Source of the DNA: a bacterium BMS3Bbin03
GTDB taxonomy: Bacteria > Zhuqueibacterota > JdFR-76 > BMS3Abin05
DNA length: 64,000 nt
Direction: 5' to 3'
NCBI GenBank assembly: GCA_002898015.1
Contig: BDTM01000021.1
Coordinates: forward strand, 1 to 64,000
Within the stretch, counting starts at the first letter, position 1, and each line of letters opens with the position of its first letter. The position numbers and the translations under genes were made by a program. Of this stretch, positions 8,729 through 18,114 are shown in pieces. The notes under the pieces are model-generated. The model had not been told where the DNA came from. It searched no databases and was given only the letters and a program-made list of their open reading frames with translations.

Positions 8729-10222
8729 TTAAGCCACATTCGGATATTTTTCCGTTTCAATGCGCTTCTTCTCCCGCATGGGTTCGATGAAATCTTTTTC
8801 CCAAATCGGGCGGGTCAGCACATCGACTTTTTTGCCGTACTCGATCAATCCCTTTCGATACTCTTCATCTTTCAGGGCTTCGGCCGCATTCGGATCCATT
8901 GGTTTGGCGCCGGTTTTCATGATCGCGGTGTAGGCCAGCTTGTAATGGTCGCGGATGGGACAGGGGACAATGTAATTTTTCACTTTATCCGAAGGACGTT
9001 TGTACCCATACGAATTCTGCCAATTTCGAACGTCTTTGAATAGCGGATGCATTAAAATGTCTGTGAGATGTCCTCCGTTTTTGTACAGTTCATTGACATC
9101 CGCCACGTAATACGGGAAGAAGACACAGGGCGATGCGTGGCCGTTCCAATCGATGAAAAAATACCCGCCGCTTCGTCCGCCTGAGATACAGCCATTTGAA
9201 ATAGGACCGCCGTTCCAAAAATCAACCAGAAAAATATTCCGGTTATAAATCATGTATTCTTCCCGCTTGTACATTTTCAACCGCTGTTCCGGGGTGACCA
9301 TAAGGTCCAGTGTGAATCTTCTTCCGATGGGCATGTACTGGAACATCCAGCCTAAAACGGCGCCCTGTTCTTCAAAAAAGAAATCGACGAATTCGTCGCT
9401 CGTCAATACATCGACATTGGATCTTGTCGCCGTGGCCGAAATTCCGAAAGGCACGCCTTCATTACGGAGATTTTCAAAAGCCTTCAGGATCTTTTTAAAT
9501 ACGCCCTTCCCGCGTCTTTCATCCGTTTCTTTTTCGAAGCCTTCTATAGAAATAGCGGGGACCACATTTCCGACTTCCGCCAGGCGTTTGGCCACTTCGC
9601 GGGTAATCAATGTACCGTTTGTGTACATCTGGAAATAACTGTCTTGAAAATCTTCGTACAGGCTGAAAATGTCGTGTCCGTCATCCGTTTTGTACATTAA
9701 CGGCTCACCACCGGAAATAATCGTTAAATGCGATCCCCAGTCCCGGCGTTTTTCTTCCATGATCCACTTCAGCACATTGTAGTCCAGTTTTTCCCAGGCT
9801 TTTGCGCCGCTTCCGGCGTAGCAGCCCGTGCAATTTAAATTACAATGCTTGGTCGGGCTGATCGTTAAAAATGAAGGCGGATCAAACCCATAGCGTTCCC
9901 GAAACGGCCGCTGACGATCGTTTTCGCCGATAATCACATTTCCCACAAAATTTTTGATGATCGCCCGCCGCACTTGCGGAGAGATTCTTCCGTCGCTCAG
10001 GGCCTTGTCGACCGTCATCAATAAATTTTTCATGACAAGATAGCGCAATTCCTGCACCTTCTCCGGACGGTCATCCGGATTGTCAACCACAAAGTTCTTG
10101 TACAATTGTTTCACGCCTTTTTGCAGCACCCATTTGCGTAAGAGATCCTGTTTTAAGACCGCATCCAGGATTTCCACCGATGTGGATTTCCACAAATTAT
10201 CGATTTTAAAAACATCTAACAT
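8729..10222 (-). CDS. Radical SAM protein (CxxxCxxC)
   Basis: A 497-residue radical SAM enzyme. The 4Fe-4S motif CNLNCTGC gives Cys127, Cys131 and Cys134, and the SAM-binding SGGEP follows near residue 170. About 115 residues precede the core. Behind it lie further cysteines (NGCISGG; SPCVFFP; VPCPIRD) that could hold a second cluster in a SPASM-like or twitch-like extension. The substrate is unknown; the family includes peptide- and lipid-modifying enzymes. It is the last gene of an apparent three-gene operon: a B12-type radical SAM gene ends 21 bp upstream and a terminator follows at 8671-8701. Neighbouring Mla and patatin genes suggest, but do not show, an envelope-lipid substrate. Confidence 0.87.
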   Translation of the reverse strand: MLDVFKIDNLWKSTSVEILDAVLKQDLLRKWVLQKGVKQLYKNFVVDNPDDRPEKVQELRYLVMKNLLMTVDKALSDGRISPQVRRAIIKNFVGNVIIGENDRQRPFRERYGFDPPSFLTISPTKHCNLNCTGCYAGSGAKAWEKLDYNVLKWIMEEKRRDWGSHLTIISGGEPLMYKTDDGHDIFSLYEDFQDSYFQMYTNGTLITREVAKRLAEVGNVVPAISIEGFEKETDERRGKGVFKKILKAFENLRNEGVPFGISATATRSNVDVLTSDEFVDFFFEEQGAVLGWMFQYMPIGRRFTLDLMVTPEQRLKMYKREEYMIYNRNIFLVDFWNGGPISNGCISGGRSGGYFFIDWNGHASPCVFFPYYVADVNELYKNGGHLTDILMHPLFKDVRNWQNSYGYKRPSDKVKNYIVPCPIRDHYKLAYTAIMKTGAKPMDPNAAEALKDEEYRKGLIEYGKKVDVLTRPIWEKDFIEPMREKKRIETEKYPNVA

Positions 10223-10243
10223 GATGCCCTCCCTTCCTTCTTT

Positions 10244-11683
10244 TTATGCACGTTTAAGAATTTCTTTTTCGCTCTCCATAGATTTTTTCCCGGAATGGAA
10301 CCGTTTTTTCTTTAACTCCCTGAAAATTTTCACTCCGGAAATAAATTCACCAATGACCAGTTTTAATTCTCCCGGTTTTTTAAGGATACTTTTGAGCAGG
10401 CCGGGTAAATTTGAAAGCCGTAAATAAAACTTGCGGTAGGCTCTTCGGACTAATTTATTTAATTCATCCGGATTTAGGTGCTCTAATTTTATGACGGTGT
10501 GAATGCCGTCGTATTCACGCCAGTCGAAAGTCCGGAGCAGGTTCTTTTCCCGCAGTTCATGAAACAGCCTCGTGCCCGGATAAGGGGTCAATACGGAAAA
10601 CTGGCACGTATGCGGATTTAATTGCCGGGCATAACGAATGGTCTGGCGCACCATCTTTTGGTCTTCGTGTAAATCACCAATAATAAAACTTCCATACACA
10701 CGGATGCCGTTTTCTTTTAAAATACGAACCGCCTGCTGCTGCTGCTTAAGGGTAATTTTCTTTCCCCACTCATCCAGCGTTGATTGACTGGCACTTTCCA
10801 GTCCTAAGAATACCGTTCGATTGCCCGCCCCGGCCATTTTTCGAACCATCTCCGGATTGTGCACCACCGTGTCCGCTCTCGAAAAACACCACCAGCGGAT
10901 GTCCCATTTCCGGCGCAGTACCTCCTCCGAAAAGTCGATGACACGCTTCGGATTAAGCGTAAAATTGTCATCCACGAACAAAAATGACGTGTACTGCTGA
11001 TTCAATAAAAATTCCATCTCATCCAGAATTGAATCGAGACTTCTGGTCCGCCATTTTAATCCGCCGAACCGGGAAGCCGAACAGAAAGCACAATCGAAAG
11101 GACAGCCTCTGGAGGTCACCATCGTGGTCATCGGACGATCTTGGTACAGAGAGAGATACTTTTCCCGCGGGAACAAATCACGGCGGGGAAATGGAATTTT
11201 ATCCAGGTTATGGATATACGGTGCCGACGGATTTCTTACAAATGTGCCGTCCGCCCTGTAAGAAATTCCTTTTATCGGCGATACATCTCCGGTATGTTCC
11301 AGAGCATTTGCTAATTCAAGAAGAATGTATTCCCCTTCACCGCGCACCACAAAGTCGACGACGCCGCTGTCGATTGCCTCACGATCCAGAAATGTCGCAT
11401 GGTACCCGCCCATCACGACAACGGCACCCGTTTTTTTAGCTTTTTTGGCCAACTGAAGGGATTTGGGGTACCGGGGGGTATCGGATGAAATACCAACCAA
11501 ATCATAATCCGAAAACCTGATTTTCGTCTCTCTCTCCGGTTCCACCATCAAGTCGATGACATGGACTTGATGTCCGCTCTCCAACAAGGTACCTGCCAGA
11601 TAGGCAATTCCTAAGGGCATTAACTGAATTCCCAATTTACCGTAATAATTTCTCGCAGGAGGATTTAATAATAAGATCCTCAT
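10244..11683 (-). CDS. B12-binding domain radical SAM protein
   Basis: A 479-residue protein with an N-terminal cobalamin-binding-type domain (about 1-130, starting MRILLLNPPA) and a radical SAM core whose cluster motif TSRGCPFDCAFC provides Cys194, Cys198 and Cys201. I see no DxHxxG cobalamin-ligand motif, which is common in this class. Members methylate or rearrange unactivated carbons in lipids, cofactors and secondary metabolites; HpnP/HpnR-type hopanoid enzymes have the same layout, but I cannot assign a substrate. The C-terminal 90 residues are basic and helical. It lies between the SPW-repeat gene (62 bp upstream, with a hairpin in the gap) and a second radical SAM gene 21 bp downstream. 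Confidence 0.88.
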   Translation of the reverse strand: MRILLLNPPARNYYGKLGIQLMPLGIAYLAGTLLESGHQVHVIDLMVEPERETKIRFSDYDLVGISSDTPRYPKSLQLAKKAKKTGAVVVMGGYHATFLDREAIDSGVVDFVVRGEGEYILLELANALEHTGDVSPIKGISYRADGTFVRNPSAPYIHNLDKIPFPRRDLFPREKYLSLYQDRPMTTMVTSRGCPFDCAFCSASRFGGLKWRTRSLDSILDEMEFLLNQQYTSFLFVDDNFTLNPKRVIDFSEEVLRRKWDIRWWCFSRADTVVHNPEMVRKMAGAGNRTVFLGLESASQSTLDEWGKKITLKQQQQAVRILKENGIRVYGSFIIGDLHEDQKMVRQTIRYARQLNPHTCQFSVLTPYPGTRLFHELREKNLLRTFDWREYDGIHTVIKLEHLNPDELNKLVRRAYRKFYLRLSNLPGLLKSILKKPGELKLVIGEFISGVKIFRELKKKRFHSGKKSMESEKEILKRA

Positions 11684-11710
11684 TGGATCACCTTCTTTTG
11701 CTTAAATTAG

Positions 11711-11734
11711 GGGGATGGTGTTTAAACCATCCCC
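11711..11734. other. Intercistronic hairpin
   Basis: GGGGATGG at 11711-11718 and CCATCCCC at 11727-11734 form a perfect 8-bp stem with an 8-base loop between the SPW-repeat gene and the B12 radical SAM gene. On the minus strand it is followed by CTAATTTAAG rather than a T-run, so it is more likely a weak attenuator or RNA-processing site than a full terminator. Confidence 0.5.
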
Positions 11735-11745
11735 GCCCAAATTCC

Positions 11746-12066
11746 TTACGCAGTTTTATGCTGCATTTCTTTGTGTTCGGTCAAGCTCAAAAAACCCACC
11801 ACTGTAATGATGATTCCGATAACCAGATCGTTCCAGAAATTTGTGATCGCAGCTCCGGGGAAAACAAAAGCCGAAATAACAAACCATATTCCCAAAATTC
11901 CGATAACCCAGCCGTTCCACATCCTGGTCAATGTGAATCCGGCAACAAACCAAATAATGCCCACAACGAGGTCATTAATGACATTACCGGTTTTTGCGCC
12001 GGTGATGATAAAGGCCGCTACAATCGACCAGAGGCCCACAATTCCGCTCAACCATCCTTGCCACAT
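11746..12066 (-). CDS. SPW-repeat membrane protein
   Basis: A 106-residue integral membrane protein with four hydrophobic segments arranged as two repeats. Each repeat begins with a W-x-G/N-W motif (MWQGWLSGIVGLWSI and MWNGWVIGILGIWFV), as in the SPW repeat family, whose function is unknown. AAGGAGG lies 9 bp before the ATG. The gene is the first behind a strong sigma-54 promoter match at 12131-12145 and heads an operon with two radical SAM genes. The gene on its other side encodes the sigma-54 activator, so direct control by it is plausible. A sensing or membrane-stabilising role is only a guess. Confidence 0.85.
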   Translation of the reverse strand: MWQGWLSGIVGLWSIVAAFIITGAKTGNVINDLVVGIIWFVAGFTLTRMWNGWVIGILGIWFVISAFVFPGAAITNFWNDLVIGIIITVVGFLSLTEHKEMQHKTA

Positions 12067-12130
12067 TTTTCATATCCTCCTTACTTGTTTTGGTGAATCG
12101 CTTTTTAACTCTGAATCAATTATTTTAAAC

Positions 12131-12145
12131 GCAATCACTATGCCA
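12131..12145 (-). promoter_or_regulatory. Sigma-54 promoter for the SPW / radical SAM operon
   Basis: The minus strand reads TGGCATAGTGATTGC: TGGCA with GG at -24, four spacer bases after the seventh position, then TTGC with GC at -12, which is the exact sigma-54 geometry (consensus TGGCACG-N4-TTGC). An A-rich run precedes it. The start would fall near 12120, giving a leader of about 55 bases before the SPW gene. The gene immediately upstream on this strand encodes a GAFTGA-type sigma-54 activator. I found no other match of this quality in the intergenic regions I scanned. Confidence 0.78.
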
Positions 12146-12323
12146 CATTTTTATTTGACGGACTAATTTCGTAACCTCCTGAACATTAATACGATTAGAG
12201 GTATTCCGGGAGAAAAGAAAAAAATGGGGGTGCGAATGAAATAGTCGCAATTAAAAGGGGATATGGAATAATTTTTACTTAAAAATCAAGAAGTTGAATT
12301 GCGATTATTTTTTTCGCAAGCGT

Positions 12324-13727
12324 TTATTTTGTGGGAAATACAATCTCGTATTTTCGAATCATGTTTTGCAGTTGCCTGCGGTCCATCCCGACTGAACGGG
12401 CCGTTTTGGAGATGTTCCAGTCATTTTGCTGCAACGCATTCTCGATAAAATGTTTTTCCAATTCCCCAATGACCTGCTCTTTCAGATTTTTTTTGGCCTG
12501 CAGCAGCTCCTCCTTCGTTTGCGGGACTTCAATCTTACGCCGGCTCACTTCTTCCTGAATTTCTTCGGGCAAATGACGGGGCTGAATCACGGAGCCGTCC
12601 GCAAACAGCATGGCGCGATAAACGACATTTTCAAGTTCCCGGATATTGCCCGGCCAGGAGTAAGCGAAAAGCATCTGCAGCGCCTCCTGTGAAACAGATT
12701 GAATGTCTTTTTTCAATTCACGATTGAATTTTCGGAGGAAATGCTCGACCAAAACCGAGATGTCATCCACTCTTTCTTTTAATGCGGGCAACATGATTTT
12801 GACGACATTCAGCCGATAAAACAGGTCTTTCCGGAATTCACCGGTTTGAACCATTTCTTTTAAATCACGGTTTGTGGCGGCCACAACCCGCACATCCAGT
12901 TCAATAACACGTGTCCCGCCCACGTGAGTGATGCGATGGGATTCCAGCACGCGTAAAAGTTTGGCCTGCAAATTCTGAGGCAGTTCGGCCACTTCATCCA
13001 GAAAAAACGTGCCGCCGTCGGCCAGCTCAAATTTGCCTTTTTTTTGACGAACAGCACCCGTAAAAGCGCCCTTTTCGTGACCGAATAATTCGCTCTCCAA
13101 CAGATCGGCCGGAATCGCCGCACAGTTGATCGGCACAAACGGCCCTTCGGACCGGTCACTAAACTGGTGAATCATCCGGGCAATCAGTTCTTTACCGGTG
13201 CCGCTTTTCCCCATGATTAAAACGGTTGCCTGCGTGGGAGCCACCTCCCTGACATTTTTCAGAATCGCCTGCATCCGGGGATTAACCGTAATAAACTCCG
13301 GAAATCTTTTTTCGAGTGTTCGGATTTTCTGACGCAGGCGTCTATTTTCCGTTTTTAATTCGCCAAATCGCAGCGCCTTTTCAATCACCATTTTCAGCTC
13401 ATTGATTCTCACAGGCTTCAGCAAATAATCAAAGGCCCCGATTTTCATCGCTGCAACCGCATTCTCCACCGTACCATAGGCCGTCATGAGAATGACCGGT
13501 GTTTCGGAATTTTTCCGAACGGATTCTTTTAAGACATCGATACCGGAAGCACCGGGCAGGCGAATGTCCGAGAGAATTAAATCAAATGCGCCGCGCCTGA
13601 TCTCCTCAATTGCTTTCTGTCCATCGGAAACGGTTGTGACGGCGTACTGTGTGTGGAGATTAATCTCTAATAACCGCAGCAGGCGTGTCTCATCTTCAAC
13701 CATCAAAATACGCTTTTTTTCACTCAT
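12324..13727 (-). CDS. Sigma-54-dependent response regulator (NtrC family)
   Basis: A 467-residue activator with the complete NtrC layout. The receiver domain (1-120) has the phospho-acceptor Asp54 in ILSDIRLPG. The AAA+ domain (about 145-385) has Walker A GKSGTGKE near 173-180, the sigma-54 contact loop GAFTGA at about 220-225 and Walker B FFLDEV near 241-246. A Fis-type helix-turn-helix closes the protein (about 425-465). The start codon overlaps the stop of the histidine kinase gene (ATGA), so the pair is co-translated and forms a two-component system. The probable target is the sigma-54 promoter at 12131-12145, 180 bp past its own stop codon. Confidence 0.95.
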   Translation of the reverse strand: MSEKKRILMVEDETRLLRLLEINLHTQYAVTTVSDGQKAIEEIRRGAFDLILSDIRLPGASGIDVLKESVRKNSETPVILMTAYGTVENAVAAMKIGAFDYLLKPVRINELKMVIEKALRFGELKTENRRLRQKIRTLEKRFPEFITVNPRMQAILKNVREVAPTQATVLIMGKSGTGKELIARMIHQFSDRSEGPFVPINCAAIPADLLESELFGHEKGAFTGAVRQKKGKFELADGGTFFLDEVAELPQNLQAKLLRVLESHRITHVGGTRVIELDVRVVAATNRDLKEMVQTGEFRKDLFYRLNVVKIMLPALKERVDDISVLVEHFLRKFNRELKKDIQSVSQEALQMLFAYSWPGNIRELENVVYRAMLFADGSVIQPRHLPEEIQEEVSRRKIEVPQTKEELLQAKKNLKEQVIGELEKHFIENALQQNDWNISKTARSVGMDRRQLQNMIRKYEIVFPTK

Positions 13728-15847
13728 GTTTCCACTTTCTTCGCCGGTAAATAAATTCGAAATGTGGTGCCTGCGGAACCGGAAGTAAATTCAATTTTTC
13801 CGCCGTGATCCTGAGTAATTCTTTTCACAATTGCCAATCCGATTCCGGAACCTTTTTCCTTGGTCGTAAAAAACGGCTCAAACACATGACCCTGTAATTC
13901 TTCCGTGATGCCTTCACCGCCGTCTTCGACTTCAATGATCGCCCAATAGCCGTCTTCAGAGTGCAGTCGAAAAATCAGTTCTCCCTCTTTCTCCATAGCC
14001 TCCAGGCCGTTCAGGCCAAGATTTAAAAGAGCCAGATGCAATTGATCGAGATCGCCTTCCACCCAAATTTTCTGATTATCTTTTTCAAAACTAACCGTGT
14101 GCTTTTTAAGCGCGGCTTCTCTTTGAAGCATTTCAACGACACGTGTGACGACCAAATGCAGTTCGAAGACCGATTTTTGAATGGGCTGGGGTTTTGCAAA
14201 TGATAAAAAGTCGGTTAAGATTCGATTTAAACGTTCGGTTTCGTCTAAAATAAACTGCAGGATCTCTTTCTGTGTTTCGGGCAAATTTTGATCCTGTTCC
14301 AACAGCGTCTCCGCAGATGTTTGGATCACGCCGAGCGGATTCCGTATTTCGTGAGAAACGGTGGCCACCATTCGCCCGAGAGCGGCTAATTTTTCCGCCT
14401 GCAGTAATTCACGTTCCCGGGCCTGCGCCTTTTGAATGGCTTGTATGTGTAAGATTGCCAGTGAAATTTGCCCCGCAAAAATTTCAAGCAGTTCCAGCCA
14501 GTCTGTAGAAAACTTTCGCTGGTCGGCAAAATGAGACAGGAAAATCAACCCCAGTATTTTTGACTCACCGATTAACGGAACCATCACAACAAATTTATCA
14601 AATGGAGGATTTACTTTTTTTCGCGCCTTCAGACTCGCCGGGATATCTTCCCACTCGAGCGGTATTTTCCTCTCCTCCGCAAGCCTGACCAACGGATGAT
14701 TTTCCGGGAATTCAATCTGTTTTTTCCAGCCGATTTTAGAAATCGTTTTGAAATGGGGCACCGGCCTGTTATCCTGAATCAGGAAAAGAACCTGTGGAAA
14801 GCCGATTTTTTTAAACAGGAATTTTGAAATCTTGTTTGCCAATTCTTCCTGATCGCTGCAAGCCAGCAATTCACGTGTAAAAGAGCTCATGCGCTCGCGC
14901 ATCTGAAAATATTCTTTGAAAAAGGTTTGATCCAAAAAAGTGCTGACCACTTTTTCAAAAGGGCGAAGCAAAAAGACTAAAATGACGATTAAAACGCCCT
15001 CCAGCAAGCTGGATTGAACACCATAGATACGGGCAGAGGCCTGTGCAAGATTTTTAATCAGCAGAATATAAACGGACAATAACAATCCGCTGACAATAAA
15101 ATACCGAAGACTTCTCGAAATTAACAGCCGAATATTCAGCAGTTTATATTTGAAAAAGGCGATGCTGAAAAAGAGGCTGACAAAAATGGTGTAGGTACTT
15201 CCGAAAAGGTAAAACACGCGGCCTGCCGGCAAAATCAGGCGGACAACAGCCACCAGAACGCCGATGGCAAAAATCAGCCCAACACCGCCGATGAGGTATT
15301 TAAGCTGCAGCCGCTCTCGAACAGATCGCTTCTTTTTTAAAGATTTTATAAGATTGTACACGCCCCACGCATACCAGGTAAAACTGTAGACAAAAACGGC
15401 CGGCATTTGTCCCAGAAATCCGACAGCGCTCCGAATGTAGAACGAGTAATAGCAGATGTTATCCAGTTCGGGAATACGATGGATTTCAATCGTTGTCCCC
15501 AGAACGGAAACTAGGAATAGAAAGACCGGAACGATGTAAATGGGCAGGAGTTCCAATTTCCTCAGCAGAGACAGACGAATTTTTCGGGGGGGAATGAGCG
15601 TAAAGTGGAGAAAAAACGCGGGCGACAGGAAAATGCCAAACAGGATCAACCGAATGCCCAGGGCAGTAATCCGGTCCGTCTGCCCGATAATCATAATGAA
15701 TTCACCGATGTTCCAGACGGCAAATGCAAAGACAAACAAGCCGAACAAACGGTTGATTGACCGGTGGGGTTTGTTCAGAAAAACAAAACTCGCAATTGTT
15801 AAATTAATGACAAATGCCAGAATAACCGGTAAAGCAAAAATGGTCAA
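13724..15847 (-). CDS. Membrane histidine kinase with GAF-type sensor domain
   Basis: A 707-residue sensor kinase. The N-terminal part (about 5-300) has seven or more hydrophobic segments, like the 7TM histidine-kinase sensor module. It is followed by a GAF-like domain (about 320-470), a dimerisation domain with the phospho-acceptor His499 (VSHEIRNPLG) and an ATPase domain with an N-box near NLGLNGLEAM and G-boxes DGGEGI and GSGIGLAIVKR. The start is a TTG preceded by AAGAGGT at a good distance; no nearby ATG has one. It lies 18 bp after the patatin gene and overlaps the response regulator by 4 bp. A signal from the bilayer is suggested by the membrane sensor and lipid neighbours. Confidence 0.93.
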   Translation of the reverse strand: MTIFALPVILAFVINLTIASFVFLNKPHRSINRLFGLFVFAFAVWNIGEFIMIIGQTDRITALGIRLILFGIFLSPAFFLHFTLIPPRKIRLSLLRKLELLPIYIVPVFLFLVSVLGTTIEIHRIPELDNICYYSFYIRSAVGFLGQMPAVFVYSFTWYAWGVYNLIKSLKKKRSVRERLQLKYLIGGVGLIFAIGVLVAVVRLILPAGRVFYLFGSTYTIFVSLFFSIAFFKYKLLNIRLLISRSLRYFIVSGLLLSVYILLIKNLAQASARIYGVQSSLLEGVLIVILVFLLRPFEKVVSTFLDQTFFKEYFQMRERMSSFTRELLACSDQEELANKISKFLFKKIGFPQVLFLIQDNRPVPHFKTISKIGWKKQIEFPENHPLVRLAEERKIPLEWEDIPASLKARKKVNPPFDKFVVMVPLIGESKILGLIFLSHFADQRKFSTDWLELLEIFAGQISLAILHIQAIQKAQARERELLQAEKLAALGRMVATVSHEIRNPLGVIQTSAETLLEQDQNLPETQKEILQFILDETERLNRILTDFLSFAKPQPIQKSVFELHLVVTRVVEMLQREAALKKHTVSFEKDNQKIWVEGDLDQLHLALLNLGLNGLEAMEKEGELIFRLHSEDGYWAIIEVEDGGEGITEELQGHVFEPFFTTKEKGSGIGLAIVKRITQDHGGKIEFTSGSAGTTFRIYLPAKKVET

Positions 15848-15865
15848 TTGTTACCTCTTGCCGTT

Positions 15866-16774
15866 TTAAATCAACCGGTGGTGCAGCCTTTTTCGTTTTA
15901 ATTTTTTCCGCAGCTCAAACATTTTTTCTTCTGCGGTTTCCATCCCGATGCGAATCATTGTGTCCCCATTTTTGAAATCCGCCCAATTGATTCTTCCAAG
16001 ATCCGGATGAATAATCACATCCGCTTCTTTAAGATGCCATTCATTTAGATGGTAACCCGTAATTTCATCTGCGCGAAACATCAACTCAAGCGCATTCTGA
16101 ATGTCCAGTTCCTCTTTAATGCCGGGCGCCACGTCCACGCCGATCAAGAAATTGGCGCCCATCTCTTTGGCTTCAACAACGGGCACCAGGCTGATAACCC
16201 CCCCGTCGATCAGTTTCATAGCATCCCAAGAGACGGGTGGGAAAATACCGGGTATTGTACAACTGGCTGCAACGGCTTTTCGAATAGAGCCCTCTGTGAG
16301 CAGCACCCGCTCACCGGAGAGATAATCAACAGTGACCGCCCCAAAAGGAATTTTAGTATCCCGAATATCGGTATCATCCAGTAAAATGGAAAATGCCTCT
16401 TCCAGAACCTCTGAACCAAAAAAGCTTATTCGGGTAAACGAGCGGGACAAGATAAATTGTTGTTTCACAAAATAAGTAATTCGCTGAATTAATTTCTGGC
16501 GTTCCCATTCTTTCGGCGGCACCATTAAGTCCAATTTTGATTTTTTAAAAAAATTACTTTCCCCGAGATCTTTCATTCGTTTTTCAACGGCATCGATGTT
16601 TCCCAACTGGGCATACATGGCGCCGGCGATCGAACCCGCACTGGTTCCCGTGATGATTTGAATCGGAATTTTATTGGCTTCCAAAACCCGAAGCACACCC
16701 AGATGCGCAAAGCCTTTGGCACCGCCGCCACCGAGTGCCAGTCCGACGGTTACTTTTTTTCCAATTCCAAACAT
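15866..16774 (-). CDS. Patatin-like phospholipase
   Basis: A 302-residue lipid acyl hydrolase of the RssA/patatin type. It shows the oxyanion loop GGGGAKG (15-21), the nucleophile Ser45 in GTSAGS and the dyad partner Asp190 in DGG. No signal peptide is visible, so the protein probably acts at the inner face of the cytoplasmic membrane. It lies 38 bp after mlaD and just before the histidine kinase gene, within one probable transcript. Phospholipid turnover coupled to Mla-type transport is a reasonable reading of that order, but substrate specificity is unknown. Confidence 0.9.
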   Translation of the reverse strand: MFGIGKKVTVGLALGGGGAKGFAHLGVLRVLEANKIPIQIITGTSAGSIAGAMYAQLGNIDAVEKRMKDLGESNFFKKSKLDLMVPPKEWERQKLIQRITYFVKQQFILSRSFTRISFFGSEVLEEAFSILLDDTDIRDTKIPFGAVTVDYLSGERVLLTEGSIRKAVAASCTIPGIFPPVSWDAMKLIDGGVISLVPVVEAKEMGANFLIGVDVAPGIKEELDIQNALELMFRADEITGYHLNEWHLKEADVIIHPDLGRINWADFKNGDTMIRIGMETAEEKMFELRKKLKRKRLHHRLI

Positions 16775-16812
16775 GGTTCATTTGCTCCGAATTAGAATAA
16801 TGAGCTAACTGT

Positions 16813-17844
16813 TCAGGGAGTCTGCCGATGCCGCTTTTGCATTTCCTTCCGGACGGCTTCTCCCGTTTTACGTGTTTTCGGCAAAAACCACCTTAAAAAC
16901 CGGTTGGATTCCACGCCGTAGATAGCATCCCGCATGCCCCAGTAAACTTCAGGATCGTTTACAAGCGCTCCGAGAGTGCCTTTTCCGGTGTCTATTTTTG
17001 CCGTAATATTTTTCAGAGATCGAAGGATTTCCGCAACATTCTGCGTGATTTCTTTCCCGTATTTCGGATCATTCAACATTCGCCCCATAAGCGTTTTAGA
17101 GTTTTCCAGTTTCTTTGAAAGGTTATTCAAACGCCGGCTGGCCTGCTGTAAATTCCGCACGGTTTGTTGAACCCTCACGGTATCGGTCAGTAAATAGCCA
17201 AGCGCTCCTTTCCCGTGTCTGGCATTTAAAACAAGTTCCTGCAATTGACCGGTTGTTCTCTCCATGTTTAGGAGTGTCTTTTGAAATTCCGGATTCGGCT
17301 GGGTTAACAAATTACCCAGCAGCCCTTTTCCCTCGGAGACATTATTTAAGATTTTCTGCAGATTTATGGCAAGGACGTCGATATTGCCCATCACCTTATT
17401 GCTGCTTTCCAAGACCGCATTCAGTCCGGAAGATCTGACCGCACGAATATAGGAACCCGGTGGGAGTATCGGGCTGGAAGGGCTTCCGATGGTCACATTG
17501 ACAAATCGGGTCGCGATCAAAGAAAGTGAGGCAATACTGGCTTTTGAATCTTCCCGAATTCGAGTTTCTACATTCTTTTGAACCGAAATAACAACTTCAA
17601 TACCCGGCCGGCTCATATTTTTCGGAAATTGGATGCGGTCCACATTTCCCACAATCAGCCCGTTGAGCATAACCGCGTCTCCCTTGTTCAAACCGCTAAT
17701 ATTTGAGAATATTATTTTATAGCGCACCTTCTGCCCGAATATTTTCTGATGCCGGCCAATTGAAAAAATAGCCACTACAAAAATCACAGATGCCATAAGA
17801 ATTAAGGCACCCACACGTGTTTCGTGAACAAATCGTCTGTTCAT
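16813..17844 (-). CDS. mlaD: MlaD family (MCE-domain) lipid-transport protein
   Basis: A 343-residue protein with one N-terminal membrane anchor (about 12-30), an MCE domain (about 38-118, with FSNISGLNKGDAVMLNGLIVG typical of the family start, here split by the fold) and a long helical C-terminal part with repeated short hydrophobic segments. MlaD-type proteins form periplasmic rings that bind phospholipid for the MlaFE transporter. The ATG at 17844 has GGGAG 7-8 bp in front; a TTG at 17871 would add nine residues without better support. The permease and ATPase genes lie upstream, but the 270-bp gap to mlaF contains a copy of an inverted-repeat element, so the operon is physically interrupted. 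Confidence 0.9.
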   Translation of the reverse strand: MNRRFVHETRVGALILMASVIFVVAIFSIGRHQKIFGQKVRYKIIFSNISGLNKGDAVMLNGLIVGNVDRIQFPKNMSRPGIEVVISVQKNVETRIREDSKASIASLSLIATRFVNVTIGSPSSPILPPGSYIRAVRSSGLNAVLESSNKVMGNIDVLAINLQKILNNVSEGKGLLGNLLTQPNPEFQKTLLNMERTTGQLQELVLNARHGKGALGYLLTDTVRVQQTVRNLQQASRRLNNLSKKLENSKTLMGRMLNDPKYGKEITQNVAEILRSLKNITAKIDTGKGTLGALVNDPEVYWGMRDAIYGVESNRFLRWFLPKTRKTGEAVRKEMQKRHRQTP

Positions 17845-17907
17845 TGGAGAGCTCCCGCTAAATTTAGCCAATACCCTGCTTTTCCGGATTACTGTTTTTT
17901 TGTTTCA

Positions 17908-18087
17908 TCGCGAAAATGCATACATTCTTATACTAAAAAGGTGCCGCCGTTTGTTAAATCCAAACTCACCCCTTATTCAATCAAAAATAAATTATATTAT
18001 TGAAATCTTTAATTCGTGCATTCGTGGCAATGAAAATATGATTTTATCTCTATTCAAATCACTTTTAAAAATGATTGAATGAATCAA
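17908..18087. repeat. Truncated copy of the 17.9/45.3-kb dispersed element
   Basis: The left end TCGCGAAAATGCATACATT (17908-17926) matches both ends of the element at 45335-45731. The body keeps the same order of segments: a GGTxCCGCCxTTTGTTAAATC block, AAACTCACCCC, then an A/T-rich 110-bp block containing ATTCGTGGCAATGAAAATATGATTTTAT-like sequence and TGATTGAATGAATCAA. The inverted right end is missing. The central 190 bp found in the other copy are absent. It sits between mlaF and mlaD. Confidence 0.75.
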
Positions 18088-18114
18088 TCCCAAAATCATC
18101 AAATCCTTCAATCC

